Part shown: in pieces, positions 25,819-34,524 of the stretch
Position numbering within the stretch: position 1 is the stretch's first letter
Layout of the letters: each line of letters starts with the position of its first letter
NCBI GenBank assembly: GCA_016720655.1
Contig: JADKKE010000032.1
Coordinates: 930,001 to 994,000, forward strand
Direction of reading: 5' to 3'
Length of the DNA stretch: 64,000 nucleotides
Source of the DNA: Bacteroidota bacterium
GTDB lineage: Bacteria; Bacteroidota; Bacteroidia; AKYH767-A; 2013-40CM-41-45
Notes under the pieces: model-generated
Seen by the model: the letters and a program-made list of their open reading frames with translations, nothing else
Databases searched by the model: none
Told to the model about the DNA's origin: nothing
Position numbers and translations under genes: made by a program

Positions 25819-26235
25819 GTGAACAAGAAAAGTATCGTTTTCGTTGCCTTAAGCATTTGTTACTTGCTTTATTCTGCCTGGGTTTACACTCTCGGAACTC
25901 AGGGTTCAGCAAATTCTTGTGCAAGTGATGCTGCCGCTATCCGTGGCAAATTGGTTTATCAGAAATACAATTGTGCAGCATGCCATCAGGTATTTGGACT
26001 CGGCGGATATCTCGGTCCGGAATTGTCCACAACTATGTCACAGCTCGGAAAAAGCGAAGATGTGATGAGGGCATTTCTTCAATATGGAACAGCTCGAATG
26101 CCAATTTTGCATTTGAATGAAAATGAAATAACAGATGTAATCGAATACATGAAGTATATCGACAAAGTTGCACGTGAAAGCAATTATAACGGATCTCCAA
26201 TTGCTGCGATTAATTTTCATGCAAACAGGAATTGA
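25819..26235 (+). CDS. norC: NorC-like membrane-anchored cytochrome c
   Basis: The 138-residue protein (GTG start) has an N-terminal membrane anchor (residues 5-25) and one heme c site in YQKYNCAACHQVFGLGGYLGPEL, which closely follows the NorC pattern (KYNC-x-x-CH-x-x-x-G-x-G-x-Y-x-x-P-E-L). The distal heme ligand is probably the Met in ARMPIL. NorC passes electrons to NorB in nitric oxide reductase. The NorB-like partner is 4.2 kb downstream in the same direction, with three amino-acid lyase genes in between at short gaps, which suggests one operon. Confidence 0.75.
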   Translation: MNKKSIVFVALSICYLLYSAWVYTLGTQGSANSCASDAAAIRGKLVYQKYNCAACHQVFGLGGYLGPELSTTMSQLGKSEDVMRAFLQYGTARMPILHLNENEITDVIEYMKYIDKVARESNYNGSPIAAINFHANRN

Positions 26236-26306
26236 ATAATTGAACCGGAATACTTATTTAAAACAAAAATATTTTCTGTTAAAACCAGAAACTGTAAAAT
26301 CAAATT

Positions 26307-27689
26307 ATGAAAACACCAAAAAGATCCTGGGCAGAACCGTATAAAATTAAAATGGTGGAACTGGTACACATGACCAGCCGGGAAGAACGGGAAAAAGCAT
26401 TGGTAAAAGCAGGGTACAATACATTTCTCCTGCACTCAAAGGATGTATACATCGATCTTTTAACCGACAGTGGAACTTCTGCGATGAGTGATCGTCAATG
26501 GGCGGGAATGATGACAGGAGATGAAGCGTATGCAGGAAGCGAGAATTTCTACCACCTGGAAGCTGCTATCCGGAAATATTATGGATACAAACATGTCGTT
26601 CCAACACATCAGGGGAGAGGGGCTGAGAATATTATTTCTAAAATTATGATTAAACCCGGAGATATTATTCCGGGAAATATGTATTTCACTACCACACGCC
26701 TGCACCAGGAATTGGCCGGTGGAACATTCGCTGATATTATCATCGATGAAGCTCATGATTCCCTCAGTGAGCATCCTTTCAAAGGAAATGCGGATATCGG
26801 AAAACTGGATAAATTGGTGAAAGAACATGGAGCAAAAAAAATTGCCTATGTATCCCTTGCCACTTCTGTGAATATGGCGGGCGGTCAACCGGTTTCCATG
26901 CAGAATTTACGTGAGCTACGGGCATATACGCTTAAACACAAAATAAAAATTATTCACGACATGACAAGAGTAGCGGAGAACGCATACTTCATCAAGGTTC
27001 GCGAAAAGGGCTATCAAAATAAATCGGTACAGGAAATTGTGAAGGAAATATGTTCATTGACTGATGGTGCTACAATGAGTGCAAAAAAAGATGCACTGGT
27101 GAACATCGGTGGTTTCCTTGCACTCAATGACAAACGGCTCTACGATGAAGCTAGTAACCTTGTCGTCGTTTATGAAGGTCTTCACACCTACGGCGGACTA
27201 GCAGGACGTGATATGGAAGCCATGGCTATTGGCATTTCAGAATCGGTACAGGATGATCACATTCGTGCACGTATCGGACAGGTTGAATACCTCGGTCATC
27301 AGCTTTTGGCAATGGGTGTTCCGATTGTTATTCCCATCGGTGGTCACGGAATTTTTATTGATGCAAAACGTTTCCTTCCACACCTGAAACAAACTCAATT
27401 CCCGGCTCAAACACTGGCTGCGGAACTTTATCTCGACTCAGGAGTCCGCACAATGGAAAGAGGAATTGTTTCAGCAGGAAGAAACAAAGAAACAGGAGAG
27501 CATTATTTTCCTGAGCTCGAACTGGTTCGTCTAACAATCCCGCGTCGTGTATACACTCAGGCTCACATGGATGTTGTCGCGGAATCTGTTAATGAAGTAT
27601 TCTTAAGAAGAAAAAAGATCAAAGGTTTGAAAATGACTTTTGAGCCTCAGTATCTGCGTTTCTTCCAGGCGAAATTCATGCCTTTATAA
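26307..27689 (+). CDS. tpl: Tyrosine phenol-lyase (beta-eliminating lyase)
   Basis: This 460-residue PLP enzyme belongs to the tryptophanase/tyrosine phenol-lyase family. The PLP lysine is in MSAKKDALVNIGG (about residue 260). The C-terminal half carries the blocks that mark tyrosine phenol-lyase rather than tryptophanase: GVRTMERGIVSAGRN and RRVYTQAHMDVVAESV, with the Arg of MERG near the substrate ring. It splits tyrosine to phenol, pyruvate and ammonia in the cytosol. It lies 71 bp after norC and 15 bp before the next lyase. A tryptophanase paralogue at 29067 differs at exactly these motifs. Confidence 0.82.
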   Translation: MKTPKRSWAEPYKIKMVELVHMTSREEREKALVKAGYNTFLLHSKDVYIDLLTDSGTSAMSDRQWAGMMTGDEAYAGSENFYHLEAAIRKYYGYKHVVPTHQGRGAENIISKIMIKPGDIIPGNMYFTTTRLHQELAGGTFADIIIDEAHDSLSEHPFKGNADIGKLDKLVKEHGAKKIAYVSLATSVNMAGGQPVSMQNLRELRAYTLKHKIKIIHDMTRVAENAYFIKVREKGYQNKSVQEIVKEICSLTDGATMSAKKDALVNIGGFLALNDKRLYDEASNLVVVYEGLHTYGGLAGRDMEAMAIGISESVQDDHIRARIGQVEYLGHQLLAMGVPIVIPIGGHGIFIDAKRFLPHLKQTQFPAQTLAAELYLDSGVRTMERGIVSAGRNKETGEHYFPELELVRLTIPRRVYTQAHMDVVAESVNEVFLRRKKIKGLKMTFEPQYLRFFQAKFMPL

Positions 27690-27704
27690 TATAAGACAAA
27701 TAAA

Positions 27705-28955
27705 ATGGAAAGACAATTTAAACCCGAAAGTCTGATGATGTCATTCGGTTACAAACCAGAATGGTCAGAAGGCGCGTTAAAATGCCCGATCTTTCAAACA
27801 TCAACATTTGTTTTTAAGTCAGCGGAAGATGGAAAAGCGTTCTTTGAAGTAGCGTATGGACTCCGCGAAAAAGGGAAGACAGAAAAACTCGGTTTAATCT
27901 ATTCTCGCATCAATAATCCGGATCTGGAAATTCTGGAGAACCGACTTACACTCTGGGACAGAGCAGATGATTGTGCTGTGTTTGAAAGCGGTCTCGCTGC
28001 AATCACAACCGTACTGATGGAATTTTTATCACCGGGAGATCTTCTGCTTTACAGTTCTCCGCTCTACGGTGGAACAGATCATTTTATACATCAGGTGTTA
28101 AGCCGACTTGGTATTACAAGCATTGCTTTTCATGCAGGACATTCGGAAAAAGATATCGAATCCATGGTTGAAAAGAGTGGTAAGAAAGACAAATTGGGAT
28201 TGGTTTACATTGAAACTCCGGCGAACCCTACCAATTCGCTTATCGACATGGAATTGTGTGCACGTATCGCCGCGAAGTTTTCTACTCCTGCGAGAAAAAT
28301 TCCGCTCGCTGTTGACAACACGTACATGGGTCCCCTTTGGCAACATCCTCTGGAACATGGAGCTGATCTGGTATTGTATTCCGCAACAAAATACATCGGC
28401 GGACATAGTGATGTAATTGCCGGTGCTTGCCTGGGTTCATTTGAATTGATGAAGCGTATAAAAACGCTGAGGACATTTCTCGGTAACATGGCCGGACCAT
28501 GGACCGGTTGGCTCCTGATGCGTAGCCTGGAAACATTAAAGGTGCGCATGGAAACGCAAAGTAAGAATGCGATGAAAGTCGCGGATTTCCTTTCAAAGCA
28601 TCCCAAAGTTGAAAAGGTGTATTATCTCGGTTTGATTAAGGAGAACGACCCTCAGCACGAAATCTACAAACGCCAATGCCTGAATGCCGGAGCAATGGTG
28701 TCCTTTGATATCAAAGGAGGAGAAGCGGAAGCCTTTGATTTCCTCAACCACCTTCGCCTGATCAAATTGGCGGTAAGCTTGGGAAGTACCGAATCCTTAG
28801 CAGAACATCCCGCAACCATGACCCATTGCGATGTCTCCAAAGAAGACCGGGATCGCTTGGCAATTTCTGAAAAATTGATACGTCTATCCATCGGTGTTGA
28901 ATATCCGGATGATATCATTTGGGATATTCAGCAGGCACTTGAAGGGAGTGCTTAG
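27705..28955 (+). CDS. Cys/Met metabolism PLP enzyme (cystathionine gamma-synthase / methionine gamma-lyase family)
   Basis: The 416-residue protein has the family signatures YSRINNPDLEILENRL, LYGGTDHFIHQ, YIETPANPTN, AVDNTYMGPLWQ and the PLP-lysine block YSATKYIGGHSDVIAG (Lys near residue 228). An insertion rich in Lys/Glu (YGLREKGKTEKLG) precedes the YSR motif. The position equivalent to the reactive Cys of methionine gamma-lyase is Gly (LYGGT), so lyase versus synthase activity cannot be settled. Its place between tyrosine phenol-lyase and tryptophanase favours a degradative gamma- or beta-lyase that releases thiols, 2-oxoacid and ammonia. Confidence 0.8.
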   Translation: MERQFKPESLMMSFGYKPEWSEGALKCPIFQTSTFVFKSAEDGKAFFEVAYGLREKGKTEKLGLIYSRINNPDLEILENRLTLWDRADDCAVFESGLAAITTVLMEFLSPGDLLLYSSPLYGGTDHFIHQVLSRLGITSIAFHAGHSEKDIESMVEKSGKKDKLGLVYIETPANPTNSLIDMELCARIAAKFSTPARKIPLAVDNTYMGPLWQHPLEHGADLVLYSATKYIGGHSDVIAGACLGSFELMKRIKTLRTFLGNMAGPWTGWLLMRSLETLKVRMETQSKNAMKVADFLSKHPKVEKVYYLGLIKENDPQHEIYKRQCLNAGAMVSFDIKGGEAEAFDFLNHLRLIKLAVSLGSTESLAEHPATMTHCDVSKEDRDRLAISEKLIRLSIGVEYPDDIIWDIQQALEGSA

Positions 28956-29060
28956 TGCTTAGTGGATAGTGCTTAGTTTGATATTTTATATAAGACTAAC
29001 AACGTCCTCTAGCTACCTTCACTAACCATCATTCACTAACCACTAATCACCAAGCACCAA
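28956..29060. repeat. Imperfect inverted array of GTGCTTAG-type repeats
   Basis: The left side repeats GTGCTTAGT units. The right side has the complement in degenerate form (CACTAACCACTAATCACCAAGCACC). They flank about 40 bases with ATATTTTATATAAG and can fold into a long hairpin between two lyase genes. Confidence 0.65.
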
Positions 29061-29066
29061 AGAAAA

Positions 29067-30443
29067 ATGCAATTCAAAACCATATTCGAACCCTTCCGCA
29101 TTAAAATGGTGGAACCTTTGTCGGTCACAACGGAAGCGCAGAGAAAAGACTTTCTGAAACAAGCTCATTATAATCCCTTCTTATTAAAAAGTGATCAGGT
29201 ACTCATTGATTTTCTCACGGATAGCGGAACATCTGCAATGAGTCAGAACCAATGGGCGGGGATGATGGCAGGAGATGAATCCTATGCCGGAGCCAGAAGC
29301 TGGACAAAATTTGAAAAGGTTGTTCACGAACTTACCGGCATGCCCTACATACTTCCAACACATCAGGGCAGGGCTGCTGAACGGATTTTGTACAGTCATC
29401 TCGGTGGCGAAGGAAAATATTTTATCAGCAATACACATTTCGATACGACAAGGGCGAATATTGAATTTTCAGGAGCACTGGCTTATGATATCCCCATATT
29501 GGAGGCTAAAGATTTCTCTGCTCATCATCCTTTCAAAGGGAATATGGATGTGATAAAGTTGAAGGGTTTGATTCATGAACTTGGTGCTGCGAATATTTCA
29601 GGTGTAATACTTACGGTAACAAATAATAGTGGTGGAGGACAACCGGTAAGTATGCAAAATGCGCGTGAAGTCAGCAAAGTCTGCCATGAAAATAAAATTC
29701 TTTTTATACTCGACATGTGCAGAATAGCAGAGAATGCTTACTTCATCCATGACCGGGAGAAGGGATTTGAAGGTAAAACGTACAAAGAAATTGCACAGGA
29801 GATGTGCTCTTTCGCTGATGCAGCGATTATGAGTGCAAAAAAAGATGGACTTGTAAACATGGGTGGATTTCTATCCTTGCGAAACAAAGAGTTATCGGAT
29901 GCCTGTACACAACTGTTGATCATTACCGAAGGTTATTCAACCTATGGTGGATTATCCGGAAGAGACATGGAAGCCATTGCAATTGGTTTGGAAGAGGTTT
30001 TTGATCCTGCTTATCTTCAGTACAGAATCCGAAGTACTACGTATCTCGGAGAAGCACTTTACAAGAAAGGAGTTCCTTTGATTTATCCGATTGGCGGGCA
30101 CGCGGTGTATATTGATGCGAAAGGATTCTATCCGAATATTCCGGTAGATCATTATCCCGGACAGGCATTGGTTTGTGAATTGTATACAACAGGAGGAATT
30201 CGTTGTGTGGAAGTGGGTTCAGTCATGTTTGGAAAATATGATGAACATGGAAAATTAATTCCGGCACCCATGGAATTGGTTCGACTGGCAATTCCACGAA
30301 GAGTATATACACAAAGTCATATCGATTTTGTAATTGAAGTGTTTGATGAAGTGATCAAAGCGAAAACTTCAGCCCGTGGATTGAGAATTACCCACGAACC
30401 GCATTTTCTTCGTCATTTTACCGCGCAGTTTGAGTTGATATAA
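29067..30443 (+). CDS. tnaA: Tryptophanase
   Basis: This 458-residue PLP beta-eliminating lyase is a paralogue of the tyrosine phenol-lyase at 26307. The PLP lysine lies in IMSAKKDGLVNMGG. The C-terminal blocks GGIRCVEVGSVMFG, APMELVRLAIPRRVYTQSHIDFVIEVF and HEPHFLRHFTAQFELI match tryptophanase (which has AGIRAVEIGS in well-known members) instead of the MERG-type sequence of tyrosine phenol-lyase. Product would be indole, pyruvate and ammonia. A 111-bp repeat-bearing gap separates it from the preceding lyase, and the NorB-like gene starts 34 bp after it. Confidence 0.82.
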   Translation: MQFKTIFEPFRIKMVEPLSVTTEAQRKDFLKQAHYNPFLLKSDQVLIDFLTDSGTSAMSQNQWAGMMAGDESYAGARSWTKFEKVVHELTGMPYILPTHQGRAAERILYSHLGGEGKYFISNTHFDTTRANIEFSGALAYDIPILEAKDFSAHHPFKGNMDVIKLKGLIHELGAANISGVILTVTNNSGGGQPVSMQNAREVSKVCHENKILFILDMCRIAENAYFIHDREKGFEGKTYKEIAQEMCSFADAAIMSAKKDGLVNMGGFLSLRNKELSDACTQLLIITEGYSTYGGLSGRDMEAIAIGLEEVFDPAYLQYRIRSTTYLGEALYKKGVPLIYPIGGHAVYIDAKGFYPNIPVDHYPGQALVCELYTTGGIRCVEVGSVMFGKYDEHGKLIPAPMELVRLAIPRRVYTQSHIDFVIEVFDEVIKAKTSARGLRITHEPHFLRHFTAQFELI

Positions 30444-30477
30444 AAAAATGCGCAGAGGACGGATTAAAAAATGATGT

Positions 30478-31863
30478 ATGCATTTTCATAAGTTTCAAAA
30501 TGAGATTCATCATGATGCTGTACAATTAAATTACGGTATTTCGCTCATTATGCCATTGCAAAAATCCGACAAGCTTGCGAAAACATTCCTAAGTACCGCG
30601 ATGGTTTGTTTGCTTGCCGGACTGATATTTGGATTGGCCGGAGGGATCCAGTATGTTGTTCCACTGTGGATGAAGGATTCATTTCCATTCACCCGTTTGC
30701 GTCCATTGCATGTTTCACTCGTCATTACCTGGATATTTACAGCCGCTTCCGGAGGGATCTATTATTATTTGCCGAGAATTGTAAAACGACCCTTGTATTC
30801 TGTCAGACTGGGTTGGTTGCATTACAGTTTGCTTTTGCTTTCTGTGTTGACGATAACTGTCGGATATTTTTCCGGAATATTTGGCGGGAGAGAATATCTG
30901 GAATTTCCACCGGTACTCGGTTTGCTTATCCTGTCGTATTGGATTGTATTTCTCATCAATTATTTTTCTACAGTACGAAAATACGAAGGCAAGTGGCCCG
31001 TATATTTATGGATGTGGTCGGTCGGACTCATTTTTTTCGCATTCACATTTCTGGAATCGCAGCTCTGGATTATTCCGTTCTTCCGTGACAATATTGTACG
31101 CGATACAACTATCCAATGGAAAGCACTCGGCTCAATGGTTGGGTCATGGAACATGATGGTCTATGGGACCGCATTTTTCCTGATGGAAAAAATCAGCGGC
31201 AAGACAAGCGTAGTCTTTGCAAGGAAAACTTTCTTCTTCTTTTTTCTTGGATTAACCAACCTGATGTTCAATTGGGGTCATCATACCTATATTGTTCCTG
31301 CTTCGACATGGATAAGGGATGTTTCCTATATAATAAGTATGACCGAGCTTCTGATCCTCGGAAATATAATTTATCACTGGAGAAGTACTGTTTCTGAAAT
31401 CAACCGTTATGGAAATATCAATTCATTTCGGTTTTTATCCGCCGCGGATATCTGGATCTTTCTCAATTTAATTCTGGCTATTTTAATTTCGGTACCAGCC
31501 ATCAATTTGCACACCCATGGAACACATTTTACAGTCGCTCATGCCATGGGTACAACAATAGGCATCAATACGATGATTTTAATGGCTTCTCTCATTTTTA
31601 TCAGGGAAAATTATCCCCGCCATGAAAACACCATTAAAGTATCTGCCGGTTTCTGGATCTGTAATATTTCCTTGCTTATTTTTTGGTTATCCTTATTAGT
31701 TGCAGGATTTATAAAATCCATTTACCAGGGACAACTCTCACATCAGGATATCCTTTCCCGTCAAATTCCCTGGTTTTTTACAATTGCCATTTCCGGTTTT
31801 TTATTTTTAATTGGAATGATTCTAATTATCAAATCAGTGGTGAAAGTTAGGAGTAAAGAGTGA
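30478..31863 (+). CDS. NorB-like heme-copper oxidase superfamily protein with altered ligands
   Basis: The 461-residue protein has about twelve membrane helices. Heme-copper superfamily landmarks: RPLH (H78, low-spin heme ligand), WGHH (H268, H269) and HTHGTHFTVAHAMG (H355). The helix 219-240, which should bear the first metal-site His (HLWVEG in NorB, YGHN in CcoN), reads GSWNMMVYGTAFFL and has no His at all. The second low-spin heme ligand, His in AHGH/AHVH, is Met (AHAM, M357). By eye the best match is NorB, with NorC at 25819 as partner. A divergent NO reductase with an Asn at the metal site is one option; a different activity is another. An ATG at 30550 is an alternative start. Confidence 0.65.
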   Translation: MHFHKFQNEIHHDAVQLNYGISLIMPLQKSDKLAKTFLSTAMVCLLAGLIFGLAGGIQYVVPLWMKDSFPFTRLRPLHVSLVITWIFTAASGGIYYYLPRIVKRPLYSVRLGWLHYSLLLLSVLTITVGYFSGIFGGREYLEFPPVLGLLILSYWIVFLINYFSTVRKYEGKWPVYLWMWSVGLIFFAFTFLESQLWIIPFFRDNIVRDTTIQWKALGSMVGSWNMMVYGTAFFLMEKISGKTSVVFARKTFFFFFLGLTNLMFNWGHHTYIVPASTWIRDVSYIISMTELLILGNIIYHWRSTVSEINRYGNINSFRFLSAADIWIFLNLILAILISVPAINLHTHGTHFTVAHAMGTTIGINTMILMASLIFIRENYPRHENTIKVSAGFWICNISLLIFWLSLLVAGFIKSIYQGQLSHQDILSRQIPWFFTIAISGFLFLIGMILIIKSVVKVRSKE

Positions 31864-32090
31864 AGAGTGAAGGGTTTGCTGAGTTAATCACGAAACACTG
31901 TCTAAACACAGAACACGGAACCCGGAACTCTGAACCCTGAACCCGAAACTGTGAACAAAGAGATTTCTATATCAATTAGCAAACCCCTTTCTAAACACAG
32001 AACACGGAACCCTAAACCCGGAACTCTGAACTCTGAACTCTGAACTAGAACCCTGAACTCATAACTCATAACTCATAACTCATTACCTGA
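31864..32090. repeat. Duplicated block and tandem octamer repeats
   Basis: The segment TCTAAACACAGAACACGGAA occurs twice (from 31901 and from 31990). Each copy is followed by CGGAACTCTGAAC-type repeats, and three CTCTGAAC octamers sit in a row near 32022-32045. AACTCATA repeats (32056-32083) follow. There is no regular spacer, so it is not a CRISPR array. It separates the NorB-like gene from mbnP. Confidence 0.75.
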
Positions 32091-32153
32091 TTCCCGTCAT
32101 TTACAACCTTGCATTTTTATCGTTTATTTATATTCTGCGCTAATACTATAATT

Positions 32154-32879
32154 ATGAAAACGTATCTTTTTGTTGCACTCTCTCTGGTGCTGATTATTAG
32201 TTCTTGTAAGAAAGACGAAGAAACCACACCAAGTCCTGATCCATCCACATTGAACATCCAGGTCAGTCATGCGGTGGATGCGAATGTTTTGTATTTCGAT
32301 TCGCTCTTGTATACCAATGAAGCAGGTTATGATTATGCGATTTCACGTGTGTGGTATTATCTGTCTAATGTTCGAATAATAAGGTCCGATAGTTCGGAAA
32401 TTAAAATTCTGGATTATCGGTTTATTGATGGTTCCCGTCCTACACTTGGGAATATTGATATCGGTTCGGTTGCAAAAGGTTCGTACATCGGACTGGCGTA
32501 TTGTATTGGACTCGATTCTGCAAGCAATCAATCGTATTCATTGCCGGCTACAACCGACAATCAAAATATGGAATGGCCCGATGGAATGGGAGGAGGGTAT
32601 CACTTCCTGAAATTTGAAGGACATTTTGTCGACAGCGGAAATACATTCGGATTTGCGATGCATATCGGAACAAACAATTACCTGGTAAATGGAAAATTAT
32701 GGGCGCCCATCACCCTTGGAGATGGAGTGAATACCTTAAATGTTGAAATGAACATGAATGAATGGTTCAAAAATCCTGCTGTCTATGATTTTAATATGGA
32801 TGGAAATTATTCAATGAGCAGTATGATGGCGATGGAGAAATTAATGATGAATGGTGCAGACGTATTAAAAATAAAGTGA
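32154..32879 (+). CDS. mbnP: MbnP-like copper-binding lipoprotein (second copy)
   Basis: From the ATG at 32154 the protein has 241 residues, a lipobox ISSC (C18), a Thr/Pro linker and an MbnP-type body. The key block is NMEWPDGMGGGYHFLKFEGHF, parallel to MIWTWNTGYIFFKHEG in the first copy, so the candidate modified Trp follows a Met in both. A longer frame from 32109 has no signal sequence and is rejected. Its stop overlaps the ATG of the MbnH-like gene by one base (TGATG). The two MbnP proteins are clearly diverged, so this is not a recent duplication. Confidence 0.75.
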   Translation: MKTYLFVALSLVLIISSCKKDEETTPSPDPSTLNIQVSHAVDANVLYFDSLLYTNEAGYDYAISRVWYYLSNVRIIRSDSSEIKILDYRFIDGSRPTLGNIDIGSVAKGSYIGLAYCIGLDSASNQSYSLPATTDNQNMEWPDGMGGGYHFLKFEGHFVDSGNTFGFAMHIGTNNYLVNGKLWAPITLGDGVNTLNVEMNMNEWFKNPAVYDFNMDGNYSMSSMMAMEKLMMNGADVLKIK

Positions 32880-33964
32880 TGAAAAAAACACTGTATTTAT
32901 CCTTTGCATTGATGCTGCTCATAACGGGCATCAGCTCTGTTTCCTGCAAAAAAGACGCTGAAGAAACACCAACACCGGAAGCACCATATACTCCTACACC
33001 CTACACACTGCGTGTCCCAACAGGCTGGTCAACACCGGTAATACCGGATTTCAATCCTACAACAGTAGAAGGAATCCGCCTGGGAAGGATGTTGTTCTAT
33101 GATGATATTCTTTCCATGAATGGCAGATCCTGTTCCTCCTGTCATCATCCTGACAAATCGTATTCCACTCCATTGTTCATCACAAGCGGTGGAGAATCAA
33201 TCAGTGTTCCACCACTCATCAATTTAGCATGGAACACTGACTTTGAATGGTACGGACAAGTTGCGCACATGGATCATGTTCCCCTGGGAGATTTTACTCC
33301 GGAATTTTTTGATCCGAATATGGATACCATTGTAGCCCGCATGAAAGCGCATTCTTTGTATCCACGCTATTTCAATGAAGCATTCAACATTAAGGATGTC
33401 GCAGCAATTTCTTCTGATGAGCTGAAATTAAAAGCATCCTATGCTATAATTCAATTTGTGAGAACCCTTATAACAGACAGCTCAAAATACGACAGAGTAA
33501 TGCGTCATGAGACGGCTTTTACTGCGGAAGAAATGCATGGCAGTGCCATCTATTACACAGAAGCCGGCGATTGTTTCCATTGTCATGGTACTCCGTTGCT
33601 CACCAACAACGTGATGACTAACAATGGGCTTGATACAGTATTCACCGGAGAAAACAGAGGATACATCAATGTCACCGGCCGCCTGACGGATCTTGGAAAA
33701 TTCAGTGCGCCTACGCTAAGAAATATTGAACTCACAGCGCCATACATGCACGATGGCCGATTCCAGACATTGGAAGAAGTGATCGAATTCTACAATTCCG
33801 GAGTCCATTGGAATTCCCCGAACATCGACCCGATCATGACCAAACCCTTCAAGGAATACGGACTCATGCTCAGCGCCCAGGACAAAGCCGATTTAATCGC
33901 CTTCCTGAAAACATTTACAGATACTTCTATTATTCACAATCCGGAATATATTAGTCCGTTTTGA
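32879..33964 (+). CDS. mbnH: Di-heme MauG/peroxidase-like lipoprotein (MbnH-like, second copy)
   Basis: The 361-residue protein has a lipoprotein signal (SVSC, C23), a Pro/Thr-rich linker, and two heme c motifs, CSSCH (about 85-89) and CFHCH (about 232-236). The family tryptophan is in FEWYGQ, and GKFSAPTLRNIELTAPYMHDGRF is the conserved di-heme peroxidase block, also present in the first copy. The His-rich segment of the first copy is missing. It is coupled to the mbnP-like gene by a one-base overlap, and a terminator follows. Partner specificity for its own MbnP is inferred. Confidence 0.8.
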   Translation: MKKTLYLSFALMLLITGISSVSCKKDAEETPTPEAPYTPTPYTLRVPTGWSTPVIPDFNPTTVEGIRLGRMLFYDDILSMNGRSCSSCHHPDKSYSTPLFITSGGESISVPPLINLAWNTDFEWYGQVAHMDHVPLGDFTPEFFDPNMDTIVARMKAHSLYPRYFNEAFNIKDVAAISSDELKLKASYAIIQFVRTLITDSSKYDRVMRHETAFTAEEMHGSAIYYTEAGDCFHCHGTPLLTNNVMTNNGLDTVFTGENRGYINVTGRLTDLGKFSAPTLRNIELTAPYMHDGRFQTLEEVIEFYNSGVHWNSPNIDPIMTKPFKEYGLMLSAQDKADLIAFLKTFTDTSIIHNPEYISPF

Positions 33965-33988
33965 TTGTTTGAATTCATAGTTTGACAC

Positions 33989-34026
33989 CGAAAAGGAGAT
34001 TGAATTCAGTTCAACTCCTTTTTTTA
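33989..34026 (+). terminator. Terminator after the second MbnH-like gene
   Basis: AAAAGGAG pairs with CTCCTTTT, and TTGAA with TTCAA inside it, followed by a T-run. Confidence 0.85.
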
Positions 34027-34204
34027 TTAAAATGAATTTTATTTCAGAGATACTAATGCTGCATATGATTTGCAGGGTTGGTTGGGGTGAAGGAATTTCT
34101 TATTTGTTCTAAGAAATTGCAATGCGTAAATATTTATTAGCAAGAATAATTATTGAAAATAGATTAGTGAAATTTGTGTTTATTTGAATAACAGGTGATT
34201 TGAA

Positions 34205-34512
34205 TGGGACCAAGTCCGCTGGCGCACAGGCTCGGGTTAAAGACTTGGCCCAGCCCGAAACTATGCAAGATTGCAATCACCAAGCTTGCTTCCTCAAACT
34301 ATGATTGCAGAGATTATTTGTTTAATTCACGATTAAAATATTTATTTAAATGTATGCATCTACATGTTAAAAAATCATGCAAATGAATATACGAAAAATT
34401 ACTTTTCACCAATGCCCAGAAAATTTTGCACAAACGATTCTGCATTACTTATTTTTCTTGATGATATTAGTCATATGATGGCGTGTGAGAAGCGGATTTC
34501 TTCGTGGTCCCA
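34205..34512 (+). ncRNA. Candidate structured leader RNA or MITE-like element upstream of nrdJ
   Basis: The ends are complementary: TGGGACCA (34205-34212) and TGGTCCCA (34505-34512). Inside are two sets of crossing pairs. The first is CCAAGTC (34210-34216) with GACTTGG (34242-34248), crossing GGCT-c-GGG (34229-34236) with CCCAGCC (34249-34255). The second is GCAAG (34265-34269) with CTTGC (34285-34289), crossing TGCAATCA (34272-34279) with TGATTGCA (34302-34309). These are H-type pseudoknot patterns. The first 60 bases are much GC-richer than the surroundings. TCCGCT also recurs near both ends as an inverted repeat, which would fit a small mobile element. No B12-box or tmRNA feature is present. 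The whole 540-bp gap holds no gene. Confidence 0.45.
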
Positions 34513-34524
34513 ATATTGAATACA

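Noticed and set aside
31864..32090. CRISPR array
   Set aside because: Repeat units are 8-9 bases and uneven, spacers are absent, and no cas gene is nearby.
34204..34386. 60-codon frame within the nrdJ leader element
   Set aside because: It overlaps the paired stems, has no recognisable family, and its start has no promoter or coding context.
34140..34512. tmRNA, RNase P or cobalamin riboswitch before nrdJ
   Set aside because: No TPsiC-like 3' end or tag frame, no RNase P core, and no B12-box sequence was seen; only the pairing pattern is supported.
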